In this document: piece after piece, positions 8,576 to 15,898 of the stretch
Position numbering within the stretch: position 1 is the first letter of the stretch
Layout: the number at the start of each line of letters is the position of its first letter
Source: Prochlorococcus sp. AG-402-A21
Lineage (GTDB): Bacteria; Cyanobacteriota; Cyanobacteriia; PCC-6307; Cyanobiaceae
Length of the DNA stretch: 64,000 nucleotides
NCBI GenBank assembly: GCA_003279655.1
Contig: QCHI01000001.1
Location: forward strand, 62,001-126,000
Reading direction: 5' to 3'
Position numbers and translations under genes: made by a program
The notes under the pieces: generated by a model
Databases searched by the model: none
Told to the model about the DNA's origin: nothing
The model's input: the letters and a program-made list of their open reading frames with translations, nothing else

Positions 8576-9322
8576 ATGGAACCTATTGTTGTTGCGAAGA
8601 ATCTCACTAAATCGTACACAAAAGGATTACGAGCTCTTGATAATGTTTCTCTTAAAGTGAATCAAGGGAAAGTTCTAGTAGTCATGGGTCCCTCAGGCTC
8701 TGGGAAAAGTACTCTAATTCGGACTTTTAATGGTCTTGAGACTTTTGACAAAGGAGAACTAAATATTTTAGGAATAAAAGTTGATTCCACTCATGATGAA
8801 AGAAAAATACAAAAAATAAGAAGAAGAGTAGGTATGGTATTTCAACAATTTAATTTATTCCCTCATCTATCAATTCTTGAAAATATCACTCTCGCGCCCG
8901 TACATGTGCAGAAACGTCGTCAAATTGAGGCAGAAGAATATGGCATGTATCTCTTGAGTCAAATGGGAATAGATTCTCATGCCAAGAAATATCCAAGTCA
9001 ACTTAGCGGAGGAGAACAGCAACGAGTAGCCATAGCTAGGGCTTTAGCATTAAAGCCGGAATTACTTTTATTCGATGAACCCACTAGTGCTCTAGATCCA
9101 GAGCGAATCAACGAAGTACTCGATGCAATGAGAAGACTTGCTGAGCAAGGAATGACAATGGTTGTAGTAACACATGAAATTGGCTTCGCTAAAGACGTAA
9201 GTGATCAAGTTTTATTTATGGATTCAGGTAAAGTGATAGAAACATCTCCTCCAAATATTTTCTTCTCTAATGCTAAGCATGAGAGAAGTAGGAAATTTCT
9301 CAATCAGCTTGATAAACATTAG
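8576..9322 (+). CDS. bgtA: amino-acid ABC transporter ATP-binding protein
   Basis: GlnQ/AapP-type ATPase, 248 residues. Walker A GPSGSGKST is near residue 38, Q-loop VFQQFNLFPH, signature LSGGEQQRVAIARAL, Walker B LLFDEPTSALDPE and switch His in VVTHEIGFA. It energises the permease pair upstream, and its start is 6 bases after the natH stop. In Anabaena the equivalent ATPase (BgtA) is shared between transporters and encoded apart from them; here it is in the operon, so the symbol is by homology of role. Confidence 0.9.
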   Translation: MEPIVVAKNLTKSYTKGLRALDNVSLKVNQGKVLVVMGPSGSGKSTLIRTFNGLETFDKGELNILGIKVDSTHDERKIQKIRRRVGMVFQQFNLFPHLSILENITLAPVHVQKRRQIEAEEYGMYLLSQMGIDSHAKKYPSQLSGGEQQRVAIARALALKPELLLFDEPTSALDPERINEVLDAMRRLAEQGMTMVVVTHEIGFAKDVSDQVLFMDSGKVIETSPPNIFFSNAKHERSRKFLNQLDKH

Positions 9323-9387
9323 CAATAAACAATTGATAATTTCTATCCCAACTTAATTAAAACTTTGAATTATTTTCAGGAAATTCA

Positions 9388-11145
9388 ATGACAAATCATA
9401 ATCACACAACTCAAATTTCAAATGTTTTGGTAATTGGTTGTGGAGGTGCAGGGTTAAGAGCTGCTATTGAAGTCAAGCTCGCTGGACTTCAAGTATCAGT
9501 ACTAGGGAAACGAGTGAAGACAGATTCGCATACTGTTTTGGCTGCAGGCGGAATTAATGCCGCATTTGGAAATATCGATCAAGAAGATTCTTGGGAACGA
9601 CATTTTGCAGATACTTATATCGAGGGGTATGAACTTGGAGACGCATCCCAAATCGAGATAATGGCTAAAGAGTCTCCAGCACTTGTGCAAGAAATAGATC
9701 AATGGGGAGCAAATTTTGCAAAATTAAAAAATGGGCTTCTTGATCAAAGGTTTTTTGGAGCTCATTCGTACAGAAGGACTTGTTACTCAGGAGATTTCAC
9801 AGGTTTATCAATTTTAAAAACACTTCTTAAGAAAGCAGAGTCTTTAAATATCCCAATTCATGACAACCAATACGTCACTGAGATTCTTATTAGAGATGAG
9901 ATTTGCTTTGGAGCTATGTCATTCAATACAAGTACAGCCGAAAGGACAGTACATTTAGCCGATGCTGTTATTCTTTGCACTGGAGGTCATACAAAAATAT
10001 GGAAAAGAAGTTCTTCTAGAAAGAAAGAGAATACAGGAGATGGCTTGTACTTAAGTCTGAGAGCAGGTTGCGAATTAAGAGATATGGAAATGGTTCAATT
10101 TCACCCTTCAGGAATGCTTTACCCAGAAGAGATTGCTGGAACATTAGTCACAGAAGCAGTTCGAGGGGAAGGAGGAAAACTTATAAATAACCAAGGAGAA
10201 AGATTCATGGTTAATTATGATAAAGAGAGAATGGAGCTTTCAACCAGAGATAGAGTTGCGATAGCGAATTACACAGAAATAGTTGAAGGACGAGGTACCC
10301 CTAACGGAGGTGTTTATCTAGATATAAGCCATATGAGTAAAGATTTCATAATGCAAAAAATACCCACTATTTACAGACAGTTTTTAGATGCACAAATGCT
10401 AGACATCTCACAAGATCCAATGGAAGTAGCTCCAACAGCACACTATTCAATGGGAGGTATTGTAATAAGTCCTGAAGAGCATTGCACATCAGTCAAAGGT
10501 TTATATGCCGCAGGAGAAGTAGCTGGTGGATTACATGGTGCAAATCGTCTAGGAGGCAATTCTCTCGCGGAAATTTTAATTTTCGGGAAGAGGGCTGGAA
10601 TGGCTAGTGTTAATTATTCAAACCAGTTAAAGTCACAAGTAAGATCTGAAATTTCCATAAAAAATGCCCATGACCATATAAATAAATTCATAAATAAAGG
10701 TACAGAATTAGCAAAGCCTATACAACATGAATTAAGTAGTATCATGTGGAAGCATTGTGGTGTGATTAAAGATAAAAAATTATTAGAGTCAGGACTAAAA
10801 AAAATTGTAGATATTAAAAATATTATTAAAGACGTTGATGTTAGAATTGACTATCAAACTTGTGATGATCTTATACAGGTCTTTGATTTAGAAGCATCAG
10901 TAATTTCTGCTGAAGCCACAATTCTATCTGCGTTAACCAGACAAGAAAGTAGAGGTTCGCACCAAAGGAGTGACTATAGTGAATTAAATACTGCTGAAAA
11001 ATGCAATTATCACATCAAGTTTAATAAACAGACTTTTGATTTAGAAATTTCAAAACGAAATATTTCTCCATTAAGAAATGATCTGCAAAATATTATTAAC
11101 CAAACAAGCAAAGTCATTAATCTCAAAAACAAATTACTTGAATAA
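9388..11145 (+). CDS. sdhA: succinate dehydrogenase/fumarate reductase flavoprotein subunit
   Basis: FAD-dependent dicarboxylate dehydrogenase, 585 residues. The N-terminal dinucleotide fold is VIGCGGAGLRAA (16-26). SHTVLAAGG places His48 at the position that covalently binds FAD in SdhA/FrdA. Substrate-site motifs follow: SYRRTCYSGD, FHPSG, EAVRGEGG with the catalytic Arg, RDRVA, TAHYSMGG and the C-terminal FAD contact GANRLGGNSLAE. The Cys-rich iron-sulfur partner (sdhB) is not adjacent. L-aspartate oxidase is the main alternative, but SHTV and the RTCYSGD segment favour SdhA. It is followed directly by the first EVE-gene 5' repeat. Confidence 0.85.
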   Translation: MTNHNHTTQISNVLVIGCGGAGLRAAIEVKLAGLQVSVLGKRVKTDSHTVLAAGGINAAFGNIDQEDSWERHFADTYIEGYELGDASQIEIMAKESPALVQEIDQWGANFAKLKNGLLDQRFFGAHSYRRTCYSGDFTGLSILKTLLKKAESLNIPIHDNQYVTEILIRDEICFGAMSFNTSTAERTVHLADAVILCTGGHTKIWKRSSSRKKENTGDGLYLSLRAGCELRDMEMVQFHPSGMLYPEEIAGTLVTEAVRGEGGKLINNQGERFMVNYDKERMELSTRDRVAIANYTEIVEGRGTPNGGVYLDISHMSKDFIMQKIPTIYRQFLDAQMLDISQDPMEVAPTAHYSMGGIVISPEEHCTSVKGLYAAGEVAGGLHGANRLGGNSLAEILIFGKRAGMASVNYSNQLKSQVRSEISIKNAHDHINKFINKGTELAKPIQHELSSIMWKHCGVIKDKKLLESGLKKIVDIKNIIKDVDVRIDYQTCDDLIQVFDLEASVISAEATILSALTRQESRGSHQRSDYSELNTAEKCNYHIKFNKQTFDLEISKRNISPLRNDLQNIINQTSKVINLKNKLLE

Positions 11146-11161
11146 TCGTATTTAATTTTAA

Positions 11162-11296
11162 GTAACTAGTAAAAACCTTAGTGAAATAGAATAAAAAAAT
11201 GAGTGTGAGAATGTTGAGCCATCCACAACCATCTACACATTGCAATATCGCTTAGATCCCATGGCATCACAAGAGATTAACTATTGGCTAATGAAA
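11162..11296 (+). repeat. truncated copy A of the EVE-gene promoter and first codons
   Basis: This matches the region upstream of and into the intact EVE-domain gene (14748-14888). Over the 67 bases at 11229-11295 it differs at 5 positions from copy C (14822-14888). It includes the start codon and 12 codons, then diverges. It lies immediately after sdhA and keeps the same two-unit CCATCCACA-type tandem as copy C, so it probably marks the original sdhA/EVE junction (inference). Confidence 0.9.
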
Positions 11297-11311
11297 CACG
11301 CACTACCTTGA
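11261..11311 (+). pseudogene. EVE-gene 5' remnant, 16 codons
   Basis: ATG at 11261 opens MASQEINYWLMK, matching residues 1-12 of the EVE protein (one K-to-Q change), then switches to unrelated HALP and a TGA. Only the gene start is present, so this is a remnant left by insertion or duplication rather than a functional gene. Confidence 0.8.
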
Positions 11312-11330
11312 AGTCACTCTATTTATGGGT

Positions 11331-11395
11331 GAGGTGTGGATAGGGTTTGAATATTGTGTGGATAGAAAAGATGCTAATAATTCAAATCTGTTTGC
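11331..11395 (+). repeat. cassette-end repeat R2, first copy
   Basis: Similar to 12796-12862 with small gaps. The match is best at its end, where GATAGAAAA is followed by CTAA and an exact 14-mer TCAAATCTGTTTGC. It lies just inside copy A, while its partner lies just before copy B, so the two R2 copies bracket the cynS segment. Confidence 0.65.
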
Positions 11396-11429
11396 CTTAA
11401 CAGATCTATGAATACAAAAAATCGTAGTT

Positions 11430-11618
11430 TTATGCTGCGATATTTTCCCTCAAACCTCTATCCCTACTCCCCTTAAACCATACAGGTCTTGGAAGAAGTT
11501 CATTCACTGGATATAAGTGACCTGTCTCTGAATAAGGCTTCTCAAGGCTTGAAGCTTCTGCAAGAACTGCTTTATATTCTTCCATTGAAAGAACACTTCG
11601 AGAAGATTTAGAAGTCAT
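11430..11618 (-). CDS. hypothetical protein, 62 aa
   Basis: Starts MTSKSSRSVLSMEEYKAVLAEASSLEKPYSE and ends RPVWFKGSRDRGLRENIAA. It is soluble and charged, with a predicted helix (residues 11-25), no signal and no recognised domain. It is the only minus-strand gene in the cynS segment between repeat copies A and B, so it may be cassette cargo. Confidence 0.5.
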   Translation of the reverse strand: MTSKSSRSVLSMEEYKAVLAEASSLEKPYSETGHLYPVNELLPRPVWFKGSRDRGLRENIAA

Positions 11619-11732
11619 AGTTCTTGGCTGTTTTATAGATGATGAGCCAACAATCAGATAATGACGTTCAGAGCGAGCTTTTCCAAAAGAATATGTGGAA
11701 GATCAGTTTTTCTAAGCTTTAATTTTGAGATA

Positions 11733-11767
11733 TTCTGTAAGTTGCGATCTGTTAGTTATTAGTAGAA
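11733..11767 (+). repeat. fragment of the left end of the EVE 5' repeat
   Basis: The sequence running into TCTGTTAGTTATTAGTA resembles the left flank of copy B at 12909-12943, with a few substitutions and then an early break at the GAAC. Copy C shares only the TTAGTTATTAGTA part. This is probably a fourth, very short leftover of the same repeat inside the cynS segment. Confidence 0.5.
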
Positions 11768-11839
11768 CTTATATTGTAGCGACTATCACTTCTCAAATAC
11801 TTTAAGAAAATTCAAAATTAATCTATATGCTCCAAACAC

Positions 11840-11995
11840 ATGATTGATTCAGCTAATGAAATGACTCCACAAGAAAAAATCATTCAAGAAAGAGTTGCTC
11901 AAGCAAGAAAGTTTCTTACTTCAAATGGATTTAACCAATCAATAAAAGACCTTTGGAACGAGATCAAAGAGGATTCAAAATATGATTTATTGTAA
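11840..11995 (+). CDS. small soluble protein, 51 aa
   Basis: ATG at 11840 opens 51 codons: MIDSANEMTPQEKIIQERVAQARKFL..., rich in Glu, Gln, Lys and Asp, mostly helical, and ending KEDSKYDLL. The protein-like amino-acid use and clean stop suggest a real gene, but no family is recognised. It is upstream of cynS on the same strand with about 226 bases between them, which include a candidate NtcA site, so cynS likely has its own promoter. Confidence 0.5.
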   Translation: MIDSANEMTPQEKIIQERVAQARKFLTSNGFNQSIKDLWNEIKEDSKYDLL

Positions 11996-12077
11996 AATTT
12001 CAAGTAATTAATTCGAATCAAATACTTATAATTTCTATTTACTTTTAATTTTATTGCATGAAAATAAAAAACTCATT

Positions 12078-12091
12078 GTAAGATTATATAC
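12078..12091 (+). promoter_or_regulatory. candidate NtcA-binding site upstream of cynS
   Basis: GTAAGATTATATAC is an exact match to the NtcA consensus GTA-N8-TAC, extended by one more symmetrical pair (T before, A after). It is 130 bases before the cynS start in intergenic DNA. NtcA activates nitrogen-scavenging genes in cyanobacteria, including cyanate use in related strains. A weak point: the best -10 candidate TAATGT at 12108-12113 is only 16 bases away, closer than the usual ~22. About 20 matches to the short consensus are expected by chance in this window, so location carries the weight. Confidence 0.5.
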
Positions 12092-12221
12092 ACAATCAAT
12101 CATTAGATAATGTAGTTGATATGACTGAAAGAATTAAGACTAAGACTTATTAATTAATTGTTATCTCAAAGAATCTTTTCTTTTAGAGAGATAGCTATCT
12201 TTCATTCTTAGATTTATCTCT

Positions 12222-12665
12222 ATGTCAATTTTTGAAGCTACTCCATTACTATTAAAAGCAAAAAAAGAAAAAGGTTTAACCTTTTCGGAAATTGGAAATC
12301 TATTGGGACTTGATGAAGTCTGGGTTGCAAGTCTTTTTTATGGTCAAGCAACTGCAAGTGAGGAAGAAGCTGAGAAATTATTGACTAAGTTAGGACTTGA
12401 TTTAGGACTAAAAGAATTATTAACAACGCCTCCAGTGAAAGGATCACTAGATCCAGTCATCCCAACTGATCCTTTGATATATCGATTTTATGAAATCATG
12501 CAAGTATATGGAATGCCCATGAAAGACGTTATTCAAGAAAAGTTTGGTGATGGAATCATGAGTGCCATTGATTTTACAATTAACGTCGATAAGGTTGAAG
12601 ACCCAAAAGGTGACAGAGTAAAAGTATCAATGTGTGGAAAATTTTTGCCATACAAGAAATGGTAA
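12222..12665 (+). CDS. cynS: cyanate hydratase (cyanase)
   Basis: Converts cyanate and bicarbonate to ammonia and CO2, giving the cell a nitrogen source. 147 residues against 156 in E. coli. The N-terminal helix-turn-helix-like domain reads [24 protein letters not shown] and the C-terminal catalytic domain [17 protein letters not shown]...[12 protein letters not shown]. The catalytic triad equivalents are Arg88, Glu91 and Ser114. No cyanate transporter genes (cynABD) are adjacent, so substrate probably comes from internal carbamoyl-phosphate decay or another uptake system. The gene lies in a segment flanked by direct repeats of another gene's 5' end, suggesting it was inserted here. Confidence 0.95.
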   Translation: MSIFEATPLLLKAKKEKGLTFSEIGNLLGLDEVWVASLFYGQATASEEEAEKLLTKLGLDLGLKELLTTPPVKGSLDPVIPTDPLIYRFYEIMQVYGMPMKDVIQEKFGDGIMSAIDFTINVDKVEDPKGDRVKVSMCGKFLPYKKW

Positions 12666-12795
12666 AAGAATTATTTTTTCACTAGATCAGCTAGAAGAAT
12701 TAGAAAGTACTATTTATACAGCTCTAAGGAATAGATATAAAAAAGCTTCATACACATTAAATAAACACATACCGTCCAGACATCACTCCATCAAT

Positions 12796-12862
12796 GAGTG
12801 TTGTCTAGATTGGTTTTGAAAATCATATAGATAGAAAATACTAAAAACTCAAATCTGTTTGC
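12796..12862 (+). repeat. cassette-end repeat R2, second copy
   Basis: Partner of 11331-11395, ending in the same exact 14-mer TCAAATCTGTTTGC. It is 130 bases after cynS and about 50 bases before repeat copy B. Together with its partner it marks the edges of the cynS segment. Confidence 0.65.
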
Positions 12863-12908
12863 GCACTAGTTTTCTCAACAGGGGATTCTTATTAGCAATC
12901 ATCATTTT

Positions 12909-13070
12909 TTCTGAAACTTGCTTTCTGTTAGTTATTAGTAATAGAAACCTGATTGAAATAGAATAAAGAAATAGGGGTGAGAATGTTAAGCCATCCACAC
13001 ATTGCAATATCGCTGAGATCCTATGGCATCAAAAGAGATCAACTATTGGCTAATGAAAAGTGAGCCTAGG
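12909..13070 (+). repeat. truncated copy B of the EVE-gene promoter and first codons
   Basis: Nearly identical to copy C. Two exact blocks are 12928-12960 against 14748-14780 (33 bases) and 12991-13057 against 14822-14888 (67 bases, including the ATG and 11 full codons). It lacks one unit of the CCATCCACA-type tandem found in A and C. Similarity stops about 15 codons into the gene. It separates the cynS segment from the protease segment. Confidence 0.93.
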
Positions 13071-13085
13071 CTAAGACCCGCTTAA
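13023..13085 (+). pseudogene. EVE-gene 5' remnant, 20 codons
   Basis: ATG at 13023 encodes MASKEINYWLMKSEP, identical to the first 15 residues of the EVE-domain protein, then five unrelated codons and TAA. It would be transcribed from an intact copy of the EVE promoter region if that promoter lies in the repeat, giving a 20-residue peptide. Most likely non-functional. Confidence 0.85.
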
Positions 13086-13102
13086 GAAAATTAATTTTAA
13101 AG

Positions 13103-14668
13103 TTATTTCTTTGCTCCTTTGTCTTCCTTCTTAGTTTCTTCAATATAAGGAATCAACTTCTTCAACAACCATTTCTTGAATGAAATCTGTACATCAGAAA
13201 ATCGCCGGAATAAATTATTTTTCTGCTTTTTGAGAACTGCAAAAGCAGTGAAGAAGATCCCCAACATAGCTACTATTACTACTAAAAAGAAGGAACCAGC
13301 TTTTGGTTTCAAGTTACCGCATTCGTTAATTCCTCGAACCCAATTACTTTTCAAAATTGGCTTCTTAACATTTAACTGTTGAAACACATCAACTATAGAT
13401 ACAGCAAAGTTTAATCCTTCACTAGCAGTCTTTTTAAATGTATTTATTCCTATCACCTCTCCATTTTTATTAAGCAATGGTCCTCCACTATTGCCAGGGT
13501 TTATAGCTGCATCTGTCTGAATAAGAGAAGTACTTGAACTGGCGATCATATCGAAATCAGATCCTGACCTTCTTACAGCACTGACTATCCCCCTAGTAAC
13601 GGTATTCGTAAGTCCCATCGGCGAACCTAATGCAACAACTTCCTCACCAGACGTAGGATATTTTGCATAACAAATAGGTAGCGGAGTTAATGACTTCGAC
13701 TTCTTTACTTTTAATAAAGCAAAATCATCTTTCCTACTGACATATATAACTTCGCCAATGAGATCACTTCCATCAATCGTCTCTATATTAAATTGCTGGT
13801 TATATGAAGAACCAATCACATGTCGATTAGTTAAGACGGTTCCATCATCACTAATTACAAAACCTGTGCCTTGACCACCATCGGATTTAATGGTTACAAC
13901 ACTTGGTAATGACATTCCTGCAATATTTTTAATAGAAAGTCCATTAGAAACCTCTTTAACTAATAAATCTATTACTGGTTTTTCCCATTGTTCATCAGGT
14001 AAATTTTTATACATCTCTGAAAGGTTTAAAACAGTTTTCTTCCCAATAGGAACGACTAATTTTCTCAACCTAATATTTAATTCACTTTCAGGATTATTCT
14101 TAACTTTATTAACTAATGAATTGGGTAATTGGAATTTACCATTATCTCCATAAAGAGTATATTTTTTACCAGAGAATTTTATCTCCAAAGGAGATGGTAA
14201 ATCACCTTCATCAACTGGCCATCCAAATGCACATGAAAGCAAACCACAACCGGCTTTAACCGAGTAAGAGCCTTCCAAATAATCTCTAGTCCACTTGGTA
14301 TATATCGTTTGTTCAGTAGGGTATTTAAAACGAAAATTCTTATCAAATACCGCGTATTCTGTAATACCGTCAAAATTTGACTTTAATTTAGTTATTAAGC
14401 CCCAAGGTATTTTTCTAAACTTTCTTGCATTCCAATTATTATCACTTTCTAATTCAATAACTGTCATTCCAGTATCAGGATCAATTACACCTTTTCTTTT
14501 AATCCCTCCATCTTCATCTAAACATACATCCTTATTTCTATAAACAATAGAGTCACAATTGATTTCTGCAGCAATTGTCTCCTTAGGCGTAGGCAATGCA
14601 ATTGATCCTAATAAAAGAAGAGATATTGTAGTTTTAGATTTCAACGATTTGTTCAGCAAAGTTTTCAA
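13103..14668 (-). CDS. membrane-anchored trypsin-like (HtrA-type) serine protease
   Basis: 521 residues. An N-terminal signal peptide (hydrophobic 13-26, probable cleavage near AA-34) leads to an exported, unrecognised domain (35-245) with Cys pairs. An S1C trypsin-like protease domain follows with His283 (VLTNRHVIG), Asp315 (KDDFALLKV) and Ser394 (NPGNSGGPLL). A single membrane span lies near 460-478, and the basic cytoplasmic tail ends KKEDKGAKK. No PDZ domain is present, unlike DegP/HtrA. It lies alone, opposite in strand, between EVE-gene repeat copies B and C, consistent with inserted cargo. Substrate unknown. Confidence 0.85.
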   Translation of the reverse strand: MKTLLNKSLKSKTTISLLLLGSIALPTPKETIAAEINCDSIVYRNKDVCLDEDGGIKRKGVIDPDTGMTVIELESDNNWNARKFRKIPWGLITKLKSNFDGITEYAVFDKNFRFKYPTEQTIYTKWTRDYLEGSYSVKAGCGLLSCAFGWPVDEGDLPSPLEIKFSGKKYTLYGDNGKFQLPNSLVNKVKNNPESELNIRLRKLVVPIGKKTVLNLSEMYKNLPDEQWEKPVIDLLVKEVSNGLSIKNIAGMSLPSVVTIKSDGGQGTGFVISDDGTVLTNRHVIGSSYNQQFNIETIDGSDLIGEVIYVSRKDDFALLKVKKSKSLTPLPICYAKYPTSGEEVVALGSPMGLTNTVTRGIVSAVRRSGSDFDMIASSSTSLIQTDAAINPGNSGGPLLNKNGEVIGINTFKKTASEGLNFAVSIVDVFQQLNVKKPILKSNWVRGINECGNLKPKAGSFFLVVIVAMLGIFFTAFAVLKKQKNNLFRRFSDVQISFKKWLLKKLIPYIEETKKEDKGAKK

Positions 14669-14747
14669 TCTTTAACAGCTATTGATAGTTCACACTAAAT
14701 CAGTTAAGTCTAATCAAGGGAAACAATTGACATATCAGTTACGATTT

Positions 14748-14898
14748 TTAGTTATTAGTAATAGAAACCTGATTGAAATATAATAAAGAAATGAGGGTGA
14801 GAATGTTAAGCCATCCACACACCATCCACACATTGCAATATCGCTGAGATCCTATGGCATCAAAAGAGATCAACTATTGGCTAATGAAGAGTGAACCA
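14748..14898 (+). repeat. copy C of the repeat: intact EVE-gene promoter and 5' end
   Basis: The only copy joined to a full-length gene. It spans about 106 bases upstream of the ATG and the first ~15 codons. It contains a tandem of CCATCCACACA (two units, about 14811-14832), and copy A also has two units. Copies A and B are partial duplicates of this stretch in the same orientation, 3.6 and 1.8 kb upstream. Confidence 0.93.
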
Positions 14899-15327
14899 GA
14901 TGCTTACAGTATTAAAGATTTAAAAAATGAAGATGAAACTCTCTGGGATGGTATTCGAAATTATCAGGCAAGAAATTTTATGAGGTCAATGAAAATTGGT
15001 GATCAAGCTTTTTTTTATCATTCAAATACTAAGCCCCCTGGAATAGTCGGTCTTATGGAAATTATTGAAACAAACTTGATCGACCCATTTCAGTTTGATG
15101 AAAGTTCAAAGTACTTTGACAAAAACTCAAAGATAGAAAGCCCACGTTGGGATTGTGTCAGAACTAAATATATTTGTGAATTTAAAAATATGATTACTTT
15201 AAAGGAGCTATCTGAAACTTATAAGTCTGAGGAACTAACTCTAGTTCGCAAAGGAAACAGGCTCTCAATAATGCCAATTAAGAAAGATATCGCTTTAGAG
15301 CTTCTCAAAAAGCTCCAGAAAAATTAA
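14854..15327 (+). CDS. EVE domain-containing protein
   Basis: 157 residues forming a single EVE domain (PUA-like fold): NYWLMKSEPDAYS at the start, LWDGIRNYQARNFMRSMKIGDQAFFYHSN in the middle, then GIVGLMEII and the C-terminal LTLVRKGNRLSIMPI. The family binds modified bases in DNA or RNA; single-domain cyanobacterial members are common and their exact target is not established. Its stop is 1 base from the convergent DUF2811 stop. Its promoter/5' end is the sequence duplicated twice upstream. Confidence 0.88.
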   Translation: MASKEINYWLMKSEPDAYSIKDLKNEDETLWDGIRNYQARNFMRSMKIGDQAFFYHSNTKPPGIVGLMEIIETNLIDPFQFDESSKYFDKNSKIESPRWDCVRTKYICEFKNMITLKELSETYKSEELTLVRKGNRLSIMPIKKDIALELLKKLQKN

Positions 15328-15328
15328 T

Positions 15329-15592
15329 TTAAAAAGAATGAGATCCAAACATATTTCCAATATAAAGACGAGTTATTAATCTGGAACTGATACCATTTTG
15401 GATCAAGAAACCTGCAAGAGCTGCCTGTAGAAGCCTATATTGATCCCAATTAGGATGTTCCTCAATGTAAACCTTCATCGCTTGTTGAATATTTTTTGGT
15501 ATTTCTGTTTGAAAACTAATTGTATCCTCAGATTCCAAAACCTCCGAACTTGCAATAGATCTTTTTTCTTCAGTAAGATCAATATTTTTCAT
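15329..15592 (-). CDS. DUF2811 protein
   Basis: 87 residues. The region TISFQTEIPKNIQQAMKVYIEEHPNWDQYRLLQAALAGFLIQNG fits the cyanobacterial DUF2811 pattern (IPxxLQxxMxxFIExHPNWDQYRLxxAALAGFL), followed by a second conserved patch RLITRLYIGNMF. Function is unknown. A variable acidic N-terminus precedes the domain. Confidence 0.75.
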   Translation of the reverse strand: MKNIDLTEEKRSIASSEVLESEDTISFQTEIPKNIQQAMKVYIEEHPNWDQYRLLQAALAGFLIQNGISSRLITRLYIGNMFGSHSF

Positions 15593-15898
15593 TTAATGAG
15601 GCTATAAAGAACTTTTAATCCGTATTCAAACTACTATCAAATTTAAATTCAAAAAATCACTTTCTCGAGCTGTCTCATTCTCAGATCAAGCACTCAACTG
15701 CTTTTCGAGAGAATCTATAAGTATTACTTATCTTTAATATCAGCGTTGTTTAACAGACACCTTTGAATTTTCAAGCTCAAACCTTTTTCCACAGTCAATA
15801 GTAGAAACCTAATTAATCGAATCAATCCTGTGGAAAAAATGTGAGTTAAATCAAGTTGAATTTGGGGAAAAATTTGAAAAGGTTTTAGTTAAGTTCTC
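15593..15898. other. intergenic region with an inverted pair of DnaA-box-like sites
   Basis: No gene seen. At 15785-15793 is TTTTCCACA and at 15829-15837 its inverse TGTGGAAAA. Each matches the cyanobacterial DnaA-box form at every base. They lie within the longer inverted repeat TTTTTCCACAG (15784-15794) / CTGTGGAAAAA (15828-15838) with a 33-base spacer. A fragment TAGAAACCT between them resembles part of the EVE repeat. It may also carry the promoter for no gene at all, since both neighbours point away from or end at it. Confidence 0.5.

Noticed and set aside
12634-12819. 61-residue frame overlapping the end of cynS in another frame
   Set aside because: Its first 10 codons are the cynS sequence read out of frame. 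The rest (LDQLEELESTIYTALRNRYKK region) looks protein-like and might be a gene scrap, but there is no start of its own.
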